Shown here piece by piece: positions 1 to 9,177 of a DNA stretch of 64,000 bases. A model generated the notes under the pieces. That model ran no database searches, had not been told where the DNA came from, and saw only the letters and a program-made list of their open reading frames with translations. Source of the stretch: an uncultured Francisella sp. Lineage in GTDB: Bacteria; Pseudomonadota; Gammaproteobacteria; Burkholderiales; Neisseriaceae. The position numbers and the translations under genes were made by a program. How positions within the stretch are numbered: position 1 is the first letter of the stretch; every line of letters begins with the position of its first letter. The stretch spans positions 72,194 to 136,193 of the forward strand of contig CALTZA010000004.1 of the NCBI GenBank assembly GCA_943913655.1, given 5' to 3'.

Positions 1-1242
1 AAGGTTGATTCCTACGATACCTAATTGAAAATACAGTACTAGCCATAGATTAAGAAATTGAGTGAGTAACAAAGTGAAAAAGCCAACCAATACTGGTGTC
101 TTATAATCTTGTCGAGAAGTAAAACCAGGAGCAAGAACTTTGATAAAAATAAAACCAGGAATAGCAAGGCTATAAGCGATCACAGCAGGATAAGTCATAT
201 TGACATCATAAAGAGTAAATTTACCGTGTTGAAATAAGGTAGTGATCAAGGGCATAGCCAATACAGAGATCCCTGCAGCGGCAGGAAGGGCTAATGTGAA
301 GGCAAGACGTAGGCCCCAGTCTAATAATTTAGAAAAAGCTTGTTCATCTTGTTTGCTGGTATAAGTTGCTAGGGTAGGTAGCAAAACGGTGCCTAGAGCC
401 ACACCTAACAAACTGGAGGGAAGTTCCATAATGCGATCAGAAATATATTGCCAGGTGATACTTCCTTTTTCTAGATAGGAAGCATAGATACCGTTTAGAA
501 TAATGGAGATCTGGCCAGAAGAAACGCCGATAATAATAAGGGCCATTGCTTGCACTACTTTGCGAATTTTAGAATCGCGCACATTGAGTTTGGGTACCTG
601 TAGAAAACCCAACTGTGATACAAAAGGTAGCTGAAATAGCAGTTGAATAAGACCGGCAAAAAAAACTCCCCAGGCAAGTGCACTGACTGGTTGTTTAAAA
701 TAAGGAGAAACAACAATACTAAAAAAGATCAGAGTAATATTTAGGAAAACAGGAGTAATTGCTGGTACAGAAAATCGCTGATAGGTGTTTAAGATAGCGC
801 TAAAAAAGGATGTTAATGAAATAAAGAAAATATAGGGGAAAGTGATTTTAAGAAAATTGCTGGCTTGTGAAAACTGTTGTGGATCATGAGCAAAGCCACT
901 GGCAATTAGCAGGATAATGGGGCGTGAAGCCAGAATACCTATTATAGTTACCACAAATAAAGCAAGGGAAAGCAAACCAGCTACTTCGCGTGAAAATAAT
1001 ATGGTTTCTTCCTTACTTCTATTTTTTTTAAAATCACTTAAAATGGGGATAAATGCCTGAGAAAACGCGCCTTCTGCAAAAATTCTTCGTAGTAGGTTAG
1101 GGATGCGAAAAGCCACCCAGAAAGCATCTGTGATTTTATTGGCACCAAAATATTGGGTGATCACCATATCGCGCAGAAAGCCAATAATTCTCGATAGAAA
1201 AGTAAAGCCACTGATGGAAAAGAAAGATTTGATCAAATTCAT
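1..1242 (-). CDS. murJ: MurJ (MviN) lipid II flippase, 3' end cut by window edge
   Basis: Inner-membrane flippase of the MOP superfamily that moves the peptidoglycan precursor lipid II to the periplasmic face. I translated the minus strand from an ATG at 1242. It reads M-N-L-I-K-S-F-F-S, then FLSRIIGFLRDMVITQYFGA, the N-terminal MurJ signature, followed by DAFWVAFRIPNLLRRIFAEG, also typical. About 414 codons are present of roughly 510 expected, with repeated hydrophobic segments throughout; the C-terminus lies outside the window. No internal stop was seen. It is divergent from the dusB remnant to its right. Family assignment is firm; the only uncertainty is the missing end. Confidence 0.93.
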   Translation of the reverse strand, partial: MNLIKSFFSISGFTFLSRIIGFLRDMVITQYFGANKITDAFWVAFRIPNLLRRIFAEGAFSQAFIPILSDFKKNRSKEETILFSREVAGLLSLALFVVTIIGILASRPIILLIASGFAHDPQQFSQASNFLKITFPYIFFISLTSFFSAILNTYQRFSVPAITPVFLNITLIFFSIVVSPYFKQPVSALAWGVFFAGLIQLLFQLPFVSQLGFLQVPKLNVRDSKIRKVVQAMALIIIGVSSGQISIILNGIYASYLEKGSITWQYISDRIMELPSSLLGVALGTVLLPTLATYTSKQDEQAFSKLLDWGLRLAFTLALPAAAGISVLAMPLITTLFQHGKFTLYDVNMTYPAVIAYSLAIPGFIFIKVLAPGFTSRQDYKTPVLVGFFTLLLTQFLNLWLVLYFQLGIVGINL

Positions 1243-1352
1243 ATATTCATATAATAGTAAGCGACAAATCTGCTAAAGGCTCGGATTATACTATTTAATA
1301 AGAAACGTGATGAAATAATAACGATGGGCCAGCTTCTTGCCATAGCAGACCG

Positions 1353-2309
1353 ATGCGTTTTCAAATAGGGAATTTCTCACTACACGATACTAGCTTTATC
1401 TCGTTGGCATAGACGTTACAGATCTACCTTCTCAACTATATAGGAAATTTGGTAGCGAATGGGTGGTTAGTGAAATGATTAGTAGAAAGCCAAGTTTACA
1501 TAACACGTATAAAAGCGCACCAACTTCATATCGATGAACAATCATCGATTGTAATACAAATTGTGGGTGGTGAACCAAAAAATGCGAATTACTGCATTTG
1601 TCATTGATATTAACCTTAGTTGTTCAGTTAAAAATAAAAAAGTTTGTCAATCCTACTACATAGAAGTGTATTGATGAAAGATTTTTCTCTTGTAAAGCTA
1701 TTTTGCGGGAAGTGATTACAATAGTTAAAGTATCAGTGTTTGGGTTTTGATGAAGAGAGTATCAATGTAGTAGAGATTGCCAAAATAGCAGAAAAAGCTG
1801 GTGTTGCCGCTATTGCCATTCGGGCGTACGCGATAACAAATCTTTACTGGTAAGCATGTTACGCTCCTATCAAAGAAATGGTACAAGAGGTTGGTACTTC
1901 GGGGTCAATGGCGATATCGATGGTCCGCAACCGTCAATTGTCGTCTCGGAAGAGAGTAAAGCGGCAGGAGTAATGATTGGTAGGGCAGCGCAGGGCCATG
2001 GATTTTTTTGAAACTAAGGAATTTTTTTAGAAGTGGCAGACAGCTTGTATTGCCATTTGAACTAATTTCCAGGACAATTAAAGTGCACAGAGCCGAGATT
2101 CCCCCTTTTTATGGCCAAGGCTACGGGCATAAGATTGCGCGCAAGCATTTTTAATTACCTCAATTTGTTGCGTGCAGAACATATTCTGGCTTGAGATTTT
2201 ATCTATTCAAGAAGAGCATCCGCAAAGAGAGGCAGTGAACAACATTTTGCATCGATCCTGGGCCGATGAAGACTATAAATACTATGACACGATAATAGGA
2301 CAGTATTGA
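1353..2309 (+). pseudogene. dusB: dusB pseudogene (tRNA-dihydrouridine synthase B)
   Basis: Remnant of the flavoenzyme that makes dihydrouridine in tRNA. Pieces are recognisable in several frames: a start reading MRFQIGNFSLHD, then ITDLP and GSEWVVSEMISRKPSLHNT near 1415-1500, an AEKAGVAAIAI segment near 1790, VMIGRAAQG near 1973-1995, and a GHKIARKHF piece near 2128-2153. These follow the order of DusB, but many stops and frameshifts separate them. The final frame ends in GQY with a TGA at 2307-2309 overlapping the fis ATG, preserving the classic dusB-fis junction. The gene cannot make protein. The promoter upstream may still be needed to express fis. Confidence 0.85.
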
Positions 2310-2554
2310 TGGATCAACAACACGTAGGGATGAGTAAAATTGGGAAATGTATTTGTGAAAGTTTGACAGTTTATTTTGAGGAGCTGCAAGGAGAAATACC
2401 CAGTCGGGTGTACGATATGGTCATTGAAGAAGTTGAACGGTCTTTGCTGTCATATATTTTGAAGCGTTATGATGAAAATCGTTCTAAGGCTGCCAAAATA
2501 TTGGGTCTTAGTCGTAGCTCATTAGGAGCTAGGATTAAAAAGTATCATCTTTAA
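2309..2554 (+). CDS. fis: Fis-family nucleoid-associated DNA-binding protein
   Basis: Small dimeric nucleoid protein that bends DNA and activates rRNA and other promoters. The 81-residue product has the acidic helical N-terminal part and a C-terminal helix-turn-helix with RSKAAKILGLSRSSLGARIKKYHL-type composition, which matches the Fis C-terminus (N/R-x-x-K/R-AA-x-x-LG-x-x-R-x-x-L-x-x-K-L/I-KKY). Length is slightly shorter than the 98 residues of E. coli Fis, the loss being at the N-terminus. The ATG at 2309 overlaps the stop of the dusB remnant (TGATG); a TTG one codon upstream is less likely. Position after dusB is the ancestral gamma-proteobacterial arrangement. Confidence 0.88.
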   Translation: MDQQHVGMSKIGKCICESLTVYFEELQGEIPSRVYDMVIEEVERSLLSYILKRYDENRSKAAKILGLSRSSLGARIKKYHL

Positions 2555-2573
2555 AAATAATCAATAACAATAT

Positions 2574-4166
2574 ATGGAGACAATATTGTCCACACAACAG
2601 ATACAGCGTGCTTTAATTAGCACATCTGATAAAAAAGGAGTAGTGGCATTTGCTCGTGCCTTACAACAAGGAGGAGTAGAAATTTTATCCACAGGTGGTA
2701 CAGCTTGCTTACTATCTGAGGCGGGAATTTCTGTGATAGAAGTTAAAGATATAATTGAGTTCCCCGAAATATTAGATGGGCGTGTTAAAACTTTGCATCC
2801 TAAAATCCATGCTGCCTTATTGGCCAGAAGAGATAAAGCCTCGCATATGGAAACTTTGGCAAGATATGGTATCAGCGCAATCGATTTACTTTGTGTTAAT
2901 TTGTATCCTTTTGAAGAAACGATCAACAAAACTAATATCACATTAGAAGAAGCGATTGAAAATATTGATATAGGCGGTCCTACTATGATTCGCGCTGCAG
3001 CGAAAAATTGGCGCTCGGTCATTGTTTTGACTGATCCAGAAGATTACCATGAATTTTTACATCATTGGCGAGAATCAGCTGGTTTATTAAGTAAAAAATA
3101 TCGTTTTTATCTTGCTGGTAAAGCTTTTGCCCACACGGCGAGATATGATCGTTTAATTAGCAATTATTGGTGCAGAGTTGATCACCAAGGGCACGAGCGT
3201 AAAGATACCATTTTCCCTCAAGAAATAAATCTTGTGTTTAAAAAACGAGAAGATCTGCGCTATGGTGAAAATCCACATCAACAGGCAGCTTTTTATCAGG
3301 ATGAATCAAGGCCAACTGGTGGTATTGCTGATTACCAACAGTTACAGGGTAAGCCTTTATCTTATAACAATATTATGGATGCTGATGCCGCTTGGGAAAT
3401 AGGCAAAATATTTGATCAACCCAGTTGTGTGATTGTCAAACATGCCAATCCCTGTGGTGTTGCCACAGCAAGGGATGCATTACTTGCTTATGAGAATGCT
3501 TTGGCTACTGATCCTAAAAGCGCCTTTGGTGGGGTGATTGCCTTTAATTGCGAATTGGACGAATCAACAGCACGTAAAATTATTAGCCAACAGTTTGTAG
3601 AAGTATTAGTTGTACCTGGATTTAGCAAGCGAGCCTTGGAAGTATTAGCTGAGAAGAAAAACATTCGTCTTTTGTGCTTGCCATTAAGAAAAGGGCATAA
3701 CGTCTTTGAATTAAAGCGTGTGGGGGGCGGAGTATTGATACAAACTGGAGATCACCATGCCTTGAAGATAGATCATTGGCAGGTTGTAACCGCACGCAAA
3801 CCGAATGTGGAAGAATTAAATGACTTGCAATTTTTATGGAAGATCGTGAAATTTGTGAAGTCAAATGCCCTTATCTTTGGAAAACAAGGACGGACTTATG
3901 GAATTGGTGCAGGTCAAATGAGTCGTGTGGATGCAAGTTTTATGGCCGCTAAGAAAGCGCATGAAGCAAATCATTCTTTGCAGGGAGCTTGTGCTGCTTC
4001 AGATGCTTTTTTTCCTTTTCGAGATGGGTTAGACTTATTGGCCCAAGAGGGAATTAAGGCAGTGATTCAACCGGGCGGTTCCATACGTGATGAAGAGGTT
4101 ATTCAAGCTGCTAATGAGCATGATATGGCTATGATATTTACTGGTGTAAGACATTTTAGACATTAG
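2574..4166 (+). CDS. purH: Bifunctional AICAR formyltransferase / IMP cyclohydrolase
   Basis: Catalyses the last two steps of de novo purine synthesis: formylation of AICAR with 10-formyl-THF, then cyclisation to IMP. The 530-residue length is standard. The N-terminal methylglyoxal-synthase-like cyclohydrolase domain (about 1-195) shows RALISTSDKKG, STGGTA and GRVKTLHPKIHAALL. The transformylase domain shows RYGENPHQQAA and the catalytic VIVKHANPCGVA near residue 285. It ends with IQPGGSIRDEEVI and the terminal MIFTGVRHFRH block. It starts 19 bases after fis with no obvious ribosome binding site. It appears intact, in contrast with amino-acid pathway genes nearby. Confidence 0.97.
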   Translation: METILSTQQIQRALISTSDKKGVVAFARALQQGGVEILSTGGTACLLSEAGISVIEVKDIIEFPEILDGRVKTLHPKIHAALLARRDKASHMETLARYGISAIDLLCVNLYPFEETINKTNITLEEAIENIDIGGPTMIRAAAKNWRSVIVLTDPEDYHEFLHHWRESAGLLSKKYRFYLAGKAFAHTARYDRLISNYWCRVDHQGHERKDTIFPQEINLVFKKREDLRYGENPHQQAAFYQDESRPTGGIADYQQLQGKPLSYNNIMDADAAWEIGKIFDQPSCVIVKHANPCGVATARDALLAYENALATDPKSAFGGVIAFNCELDESTARKIISQQFVEVLVVPGFSKRALEVLAEKKNIRLLCLPLRKGHNVFELKRVGGGVLIQTGDHHALKIDHWQVVTARKPNVEELNDLQFLWKIVKFVKSNALIFGKQGRTYGIGAGQMSRVDASFMAAKKAHEANHSLQGACAASDAFFPFRDGLDLLAQEGIKAVIQPGGSIRDEEVIQAANEHDMAMIFTGVRHFRH

Positions 4167-4178
4167 GACTTTTACTAT

Positions 4179-5177
4179 ATGGATGCATACATTGTTACAG
4201 GTGCTGCAGGGTTTATCGGTAGCAACATTGTTCAAGCTTTAGCTCAAACCGGCCACCATTATTTGATTGCAGTAGATGACTTAGAGAAACGGGATCAATT
4301 TTTAAATTTGTTACGTGCTCCGGTGAGTGATTATTATGACAAACATGAGTTATTGTCAGCACTTAACACCAATGAATTAAAGCATTTGAAAATTAAAGCG
4401 ATTTTTCATCAAGGTGCCTGTTCGGACACCATGAATCATGATGCCCCCTTTATGATGCGCAATAATTATCGCTATACCGTTCAACTATTTCAATGGGCTC
4501 AGGCTAAGGCCATTCCTTTTTTATATGCTTCAAGTGCTGCCGTATATGGTTCAAGTGACGTGTTTAAGGAAGAACGCCGTTATGAAGCACCTTTAAATAT
4601 CTATGGGTACTCTAAATTTTTGTTTGACGAGTATATGCGTCATTACCTTACTTGCTACCAATTGACAGCCCCGGTAGTTGGATTTCGTTATTTCAACGTC
4701 TATGGCTTTGGTGAACAGCACAAAGGACGTATGGCTTCAGTGGTATTGCACCATTACCATCAATATCGAGAAAAAGGTTTTGTTGAGTTATTTGGTGCTT
4801 ATGATGGTTATGCTGCTGGGGAGCAAAAACGTGATTTTATCGCAGTGGAAGATGTGGCTAAAGTCAACTTATTTTTTCTGAAGAACGCCAAAACGGGAAT
4901 TTATAATTTGGGAACAGGATTAAGCCGCTCTTTTAATGATTTAGCGGCAGCCACAGTTAATACCCTGCGCGCTTTATCCAATAAAAAACATTTGTCTTTG
5001 TTAGAGCTAGTAGAACAAGGATTGATTCGCTATGTTGATTTTCCCGATTCTCTTAAAGGTAAGTACCAAAGTTTTACACAAGCAGACATTTCTTTACTAA
5101 GAAGTGCTGGTTATCGTGGACAATTTTTATCTTTAGAAGAGGGGATTGATCGTTACATTAGGTTAAGTGAACAATAA
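4179..5177 (+). CDS. hldD: ADP-L-glycero-D-manno-heptose-6-epimerase
   Basis: Converts ADP-D-glycero- to ADP-L-glycero-D-manno-heptose, the donor for the LPS inner core. The 332-residue protein begins with the NAD(P)-binding Rossmann motif VTGAAGFIGSNIVQAL. It has the SDR active-site pattern SSAAVYG followed by YGYSKFLFDEYM (Tyr and Lys of YxxxK). It also has the HldD-specific FRYFNVYG and EQKRDFIAVEDVAKVN segments. It lies 12 bases after purH on the same strand. Together with hldC/hldE2 at 24651 and msbA at 28543, it indicates that a heptose-containing LPS is still made. Confidence 0.96.
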   Translation: MDAYIVTGAAGFIGSNIVQALAQTGHHYLIAVDDLEKRDQFLNLLRAPVSDYYDKHELLSALNTNELKHLKIKAIFHQGACSDTMNHDAPFMMRNNYRYTVQLFQWAQAKAIPFLYASSAAVYGSSDVFKEERRYEAPLNIYGYSKFLFDEYMRHYLTCYQLTAPVVGFRYFNVYGFGEQHKGRMASVVLHHYHQYREKGFVELFGAYDGYAAGEQKRDFIAVEDVAKVNLFFLKNAKTGIYNLGTGLSRSFNDLAAATVNTLRALSNKKHLSLLELVEQGLIRYVDFPDSLKGKYQSFTQADISLLRSAGYRGQFLSLEEGIDRYIRLSEQ

Positions 5178-5192
5178 TAAAGGAGTAATGAT

Positions 5193-6218
5193 ATGTTGAA
5201 TAAATATATGGGTTTAATAATTAGTCTTTTTAGCTTAGGAGCTTGTACACAATTAATGCATCAACAGAAGTTTAGTGTAAAAGGAGATTATCCTAGTTTT
5301 ACTTATCAAGGCAATGATATTTATGCCGGTGCCATGAATCTTGCCTGGAATGAATTAAGTCAATCTATTGTCAAAGCGCCCATTCGTTTGGACAGTGCTG
5401 ATTCCCAAGTACAAGCGCAAGTATACAATTATAACCATCCTGTTTTCACCGCCAAAGACATTGAGAGTAATAGCTATTATATAAAAAGTGGGCGTGGTCA
5501 GTCTATTGTTGATACCATCAATCAAGAAATGAAAGCAAAATTTCCTCACAAAAAACTTGCTGATTTACAGTTGAAGTTGGGCAAAAATGATATGCTGGCT
5601 TATGCTTATTTAGCCAAGGCAGTGCAGTATAAGACTCCTTTTGCGCAAACTGTGATGAATTTTTCTGGGAAAAAAGTTAAAGCAATGAGTGCCACCACTC
5701 CCGCCATGCGTGCTAATTTAGCTCTGCTTGATTATCATGATAATAATGACTTTGTACTGCGTCTACGTTTAAAAGAACCGACAGAAGAATTGTATTTAAT
5801 CAAGGGACATGATCAGGCTCCTATTAAAGAAATTGTTTCTTTGATAAAAATCCACGGACAAGAGATTGCCTTGCAAAATTCTGATCATTTTAAGGCACCT
5901 TTTCTTAGTTTTCTGGCAAAAAATACACACCCAGATTTGTTAGGTATACGTTTTCTTAATCAAGGATTTGAAAATAATGTAATCGGCGTTATGACAGAAA
6001 ACATTCAATTGCAAATGGATGAGATTGGAGCAAGTGTAGAAAATGATGCAGTTATTAGCATGGTCAACATGTCAGCACCAAGTGCACAACAGCCTAAAGA
6101 TCTGATTTTTGATCGGCCTTACTGGTTGGTGATGAAGGTCAAAAACGCCGCTACCCCTTATCTAGTGATTCATGTGCGTAATTCTCAGCTGATGAAGTTG
6201 GTTGGTGCAGCGCAGTAA
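5193..6218 (+). CDS. Lipoprotein with serpin-like sequence pattern
   Basis: Predicted outer-membrane or periplasmic lipoprotein of 341 residues. A good ribosome binding site (AAGGAG) precedes the ATG. The first 18 residues form a signal peptide ending in the lipobox LGAC, with Cys18 lipidated. I do not recognise it outright, but the body follows serpin landmarks. About residue 107-150 reads IN.EM...F, then AYAYLAKAVQYKTPF and a T...F..KKVKAM block, like the serpin s3A/s4C region. The C-terminus has an acidic turn, then LIFDRPYWLVMKV and PYLVIHVRN, resembling the serpin DRPFLF/FMGRV end. The hinge region lacks the Ala-rich sequence of inhibitory serpins. A serpin-like fold is inference only; inhibitory activity is doubtful. 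Confidence 0.6.
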   Translation: MLNKYMGLIISLFSLGACTQLMHQQKFSVKGDYPSFTYQGNDIYAGAMNLAWNELSQSIVKAPIRLDSADSQVQAQVYNYNHPVFTAKDIESNSYYIKSGRGQSIVDTINQEMKAKFPHKKLADLQLKLGKNDMLAYAYLAKAVQYKTPFAQTVMNFSGKKVKAMSATTPAMRANLALLDYHDNNDFVLRLRLKEPTEELYLIKGHDQAPIKEIVSLIKIHGQEIALQNSDHFKAPFLSFLAKNTHPDLLGIRFLNQGFENNVIGVMTENIQLQMDEIGASVENDAVISMVNMSAPSAQQPKDLIFDRPYWLVMKVKNAATPYLVIHVRNSQLMKLVGAAQ

Positions 6219-6219
6219 T

Positions 6220-7035
6220 ATGGCGCATTATGTCATAGGTGATGTTCAGGGTTGCTTAATTACTTTACAGCGTCTGTTGCGACAGCTTGATTTTAATTAT
6301 GGCAAGGATACGGTTACTTTTGTAGGCGATTTGGTTAATCGAGGGCCAGATTCTCTTGGGACTTTACGTTTTATCAAGTCGCATGCAGATTGTATGGAGA
6401 CAGTACTTGGTAATCATGATCTATATTTATTATCGCAATCGTTAAAAAAACATCCTCAATATAAGAAAAAGGATACTATAGCGCCGATCTTTCAGGCCAA
6501 AGATCAAGCTATATTAATTACATGGTTGCGTTCCCAGCCTTTATATTTGCATTATCCACCTTACTTGATTGTGCATGCAGGTGTTCATCCACAATGGGGC
6601 TGGCAAGAGCTTTGTAATTATGGCGATGAATTATCCATGTGGTTAAAGGGACCACATTTTCCGTATTTAATGAGCCAAATGTATGGCAACACACCAAATG
6701 TTCATCATAAAGAAATGTTGGCATTTGACCGATTGCGATTTTCCATTAATGTATTCACGCGCATGCGCATGGTGCGCTTGCATGATTATGGACTAGATTT
6801 TGATTTTAAAGGACAATTATCACAACTACCTAAAGGATTATTGCCATGGTTTGTGATTGATAATCCTGGCCTGCAAGGTATGCATGTTTTATTTGGTCAC
6901 TGGTCAGCACTTGGTTTATATCAAACAAATAAAGTCACTGCTCTTGATACTGGAGTAGTGTGGGGTGGCAAATTAACTGCTTACAATATGAAAACCAGTA
7001 AAATAACCAGCGTAGCCAGTGAGTTACACCGATAA
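6220..7035 (+). CDS. apaH: Symmetrical bis(5'-nucleosyl)-tetraphosphatase (ApaH)
   Basis: Hydrolyses diadenosine tetraphosphate to two ADP and also decaps Np4-RNAs. The 271-residue protein carries the metallophosphoesterase signature in order: IGDVQGC near the N-terminus, GDLVNRGPDS, GNHDLYLL and later IVHAGVHP. Further ApaH-specific blocks are FDRLRF and LFGHWSALGL with LDTGVVWGGKLTA near the end. I chose ATG 6220 because the conserved beta-strand YVIGDVQG starts right after it and the previous gene stops at 6218; an upstream in-frame GTG would overlap that gene. Only one base separates it from the lipoprotein gene, suggesting co-transcription. Confidence 0.95.
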   Translation: MAHYVIGDVQGCLITLQRLLRQLDFNYGKDTVTFVGDLVNRGPDSLGTLRFIKSHADCMETVLGNHDLYLLSQSLKKHPQYKKKDTIAPIFQAKDQAILITWLRSQPLYLHYPPYLIVHAGVHPQWGWQELCNYGDELSMWLKGPHFPYLMSQMYGNTPNVHHKEMLAFDRLRFSINVFTRMRMVRLHDYGLDFDFKGQLSQLPKGLLPWFVIDNPGLQGMHVLFGHWSALGLYQTNKVTALDTGVVWGGKLTAYNMKTSKITSVASELHR

Positions 7036-7044
7036 AAGCTTACG

Positions 7045-7072
7045 TTGTGCAATGGTCATTCTGTGCTAAAAT
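7045..7072 (+). promoter_or_regulatory. Candidate promoter for tig-clpPX
   Basis: TTGTGC at 7045-7050 and TAAAAT at 7067-7072 with a 16-base spacer form a plausible sigma-70 promoter about 120 bases before trigger factor. No other matching pair was noted in this gap. Prediction from sequence only. Confidence 0.4.
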
Positions 7073-7195
7073 AGTAAATTACACTCTTGCACTTGCTCGC
7101 TTTGGTCGCAGCTAGACTAGATTTTACAGGATCGCTTTAGAATGTTAGTTATCCTGTTTAACACCTAAATTAATATGGAATTGGAAGAAAAACAG

Positions 7196-8497
7196 ATGGC
7201 AGTTGACATAGAAACCTTAGAAGGATTACAACGTAAGATCATCTTGATTTTATCTCGATCTGAGATTGAAAAAGAGGTAGAAAAAAAACTACGCCAAACG
7301 CAAAAAAAAGTGCGTTTATATGGCTTTCGCCCAGGTAAAGTACCTTTAAAGTTAGTAGAAGATCGATATGGACAAAACACACGCAATGAAGTGTTAAACA
7401 GCCAGGCACATGAAAAATTTTATGCCTATGCTGTGCAGAAGGAATTAGCAGTAGCAGGTTTAAGAAAAATGGAGATGCTGTCTAGCGATGATAACGATAA
7501 GGAATCAATTCAAGTAGCTGTTTTGTTTGAGGTACTACCCGAAGCGGCTGATTTAAGTGAATTATCACAAAGAGAAGTAGAAAAAGCAGTGGTACAAGTC
7601 AATGATGCGGATGTGGATAGAACGTTAGAAAAAATACGTAAGCAAAAAGCTCATTATGAGGTTGTATCCAGAGCAGCGAAAAAAGAAGACCAAGTGAGCA
7701 TTAATTTCATTGGCCGATTAGATGGCCAGGCTTTTAAAGGTGGAAGTGCCAAAGACTACTCTTTAGTCATTGGTAGCGGTAGTTTATTAGAGCAACTTGA
7801 AAATGCCTTAGTTGGCATGCAGGCAGGAGAAACAAAAGAAGTAGATGTTGATTTTCCTGAGAAATATCATGCTGCTGATTTAGCAGGAAAAAAAGCTGTG
7901 TTTACAGTTACCATGCAAGAAGTGAGAGAAGCTATTTTGCCTATAGTGGATGAAGCCTTTGCCCAATCTTTGGGCATAAAAGATGGACGGATTGATAAGG
8001 TGAAAGAAGAGATTAGGGCAAATTTACAGCGTGAAGTAGAAAAGCGGTTGAATATGATTAACCGCGATGCAGTACTTAATTTACTTCTTAGTATGGGAGA
8101 TTTTGCTTTACCGCAGGTGATGGTTGATCGTGAGATTGCACGTTTAAAACAAAAAGCGACTTCTTCAGCTAATGCTTCTCTAGTGAAAACTGAGGTAACG
8201 TCTGATGATTTATTTAAAAAGCAGGCAGAAAAATCCATTAAGATCGGGCTTATTTTGAATCAAATCATCGATCAAGAATCGTTAGCAGCCAGTGATAAAG
8301 AAGTGCGTCAAGTGATTGATGATATTGCACAAAGTTATGAAGATCCGCAAGAGGTAGTGCATTATTACTTAAGCCATAAAGATGAATATGCCAATGCCCG
8401 ATCTGTGGCCACGGAAAAGAATATTGTTAACTTTGTGCTAAATAAAGTTAGAGTCAAAGAAGTAAAGCGCAGCATAGAAGATTTAATGAAGATTTGA
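7196..8497 (+). CDS. tig: Trigger factor, ribosome-associated chaperone and prolyl isomerase
   Basis: Binds near the ribosomal exit tunnel and shields nascent chains. From the ATG at 7196 the product has 433 residues (family about 430-440). The N-terminal domain contains GFRPGKVP, the ribosome-binding loop. The FKBP-type isomerase domain is seen at about 150-240 (INFIGRLDGQAFKGG, VIGSGSLLEQLE, DVDFPEKYHAADLAGK). The rest is the helical arm domain. An upstream ATG at 7175 would add seven residues, but GGAAG at 7181-7185 fits the second ATG and the family N-terminus (M-x-V-x-E-T-L-x-G-L) starts there. It is the first gene of the conserved tig-clpP-clpX block. Confidence 0.95.
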   Translation: MAVDIETLEGLQRKIILILSRSEIEKEVEKKLRQTQKKVRLYGFRPGKVPLKLVEDRYGQNTRNEVLNSQAHEKFYAYAVQKELAVAGLRKMEMLSSDDNDKESIQVAVLFEVLPEAADLSELSQREVEKAVVQVNDADVDRTLEKIRKQKAHYEVVSRAAKKEDQVSINFIGRLDGQAFKGGSAKDYSLVIGSGSLLEQLENALVGMQAGETKEVDVDFPEKYHAADLAGKKAVFTVTMQEVREAILPIVDEAFAQSLGIKDGRIDKVKEEIRANLQREVEKRLNMINRDAVLNLLLSMGDFALPQVMVDREIARLKQKATSSANASLVKTEVTSDDLFKKQAEKSIKIGLILNQIIDQESLAASDKEVRQVIDDIAQSYEDPQEVVHYYLSHKDEYANARSVATEKNIVNFVLNKVRVKEVKRSIEDLMKI

Positions 8498-8529
8498 TGA
8501 AGGCGTGATTTTGAGCACTTGGATAAATT

Positions 8530-9177
8530 ATGACAGAGAAAAATTATTTGATACCAACAGTCATTGAGCAAACAGGCCGGGGCGAGCGTTCTTTTGATTT
8601 GTATTCAAGATTACTTAAGGACCGAATCGTTTTTTTAGTTGGGCCAGTGGACGATACCATGGCCAATTTGATTGTGGCACAGCTTTTGTTTTTAGAAAGT
8701 GAACAAGCCAAAAAAGACATTTATCTGTATATTAATTCTCCTGGAGGGTCAATTACTTCTGGCATGGCTATTTACGATACCATGAACTATATCAGTCCTG
8801 ATGTGTGTACTATTTGTACTGGTTTAGCTGCCAGTATGGGTGCTTTTTTACTTTCTTCTGGTGTCAAAGGAAAGCGCTTGGCTTTGCCACACAGTCGCAT
8901 CATGATTCATCAACCTTTAATTGGCGGAGGTGGTTTATCTGGACCTACTTCTGATATTGAAATTCATGCTAAAGAATTACTGAAAACTAAGGAGATGTTA
9001 AATTATCTATTAGCCAAAAATACTGGCCAAAACGTGGAAACAATTGCTACTGATACTGAGCGTGATAAATTTTTATCGGCACAAGAGGCTGTTTCATATG
9101 GACTTATTGATCAAGTAATTACTTCTCGAGATGAATTAACAGAAAAAGGAGACAAAAAAAGTCATGACAAAGGATAA
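8530..9177 (+). CDS. clpP: ATP-dependent Clp protease proteolytic subunit
   Basis: Serine peptidase that forms the double-heptamer chamber of ClpXP/ClpAP. The 215-residue protein has IPTVIEQTGRGERSFD at the N-terminus, INSPGGSITSGMAIYD, the nucleophile in GLAASMGAFLLSSG and the catalytic His in RIMIHQP, followed by SDIEIHAKELL. The usual GGFQGQATD handle loop reads IGGGGLSGPTSD, a modest variation. Length and motifs suggest a functional enzyme. It overlaps clpX by 14 bases, so the two are translationally coupled. Confidence 0.97.
   Translation: MTEKNYLIPTVIEQTGRGERSFDLYSRLLKDRIVFLVGPVDDTMANLIVAQLLFLESEQAKKDIYLYINSPGGSITSGMAIYDTMNYISPDVCTICTGLAASMGAFLLSSGVKGKRLALPHSRIMIHQPLIGGGGLSGPTSDIEIHAKELLKTKEMLNYLLAKNTGQNVETIATDTERDKFLSAQEAVSYGLIDQVITSRDELTEKGDKKSHDKG

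Noticed and set aside
2561..3022. Minus-strand open frame of 153 codons opposite purH
   Set aside because: Antisense of a conserved coding region; no supporting motif.
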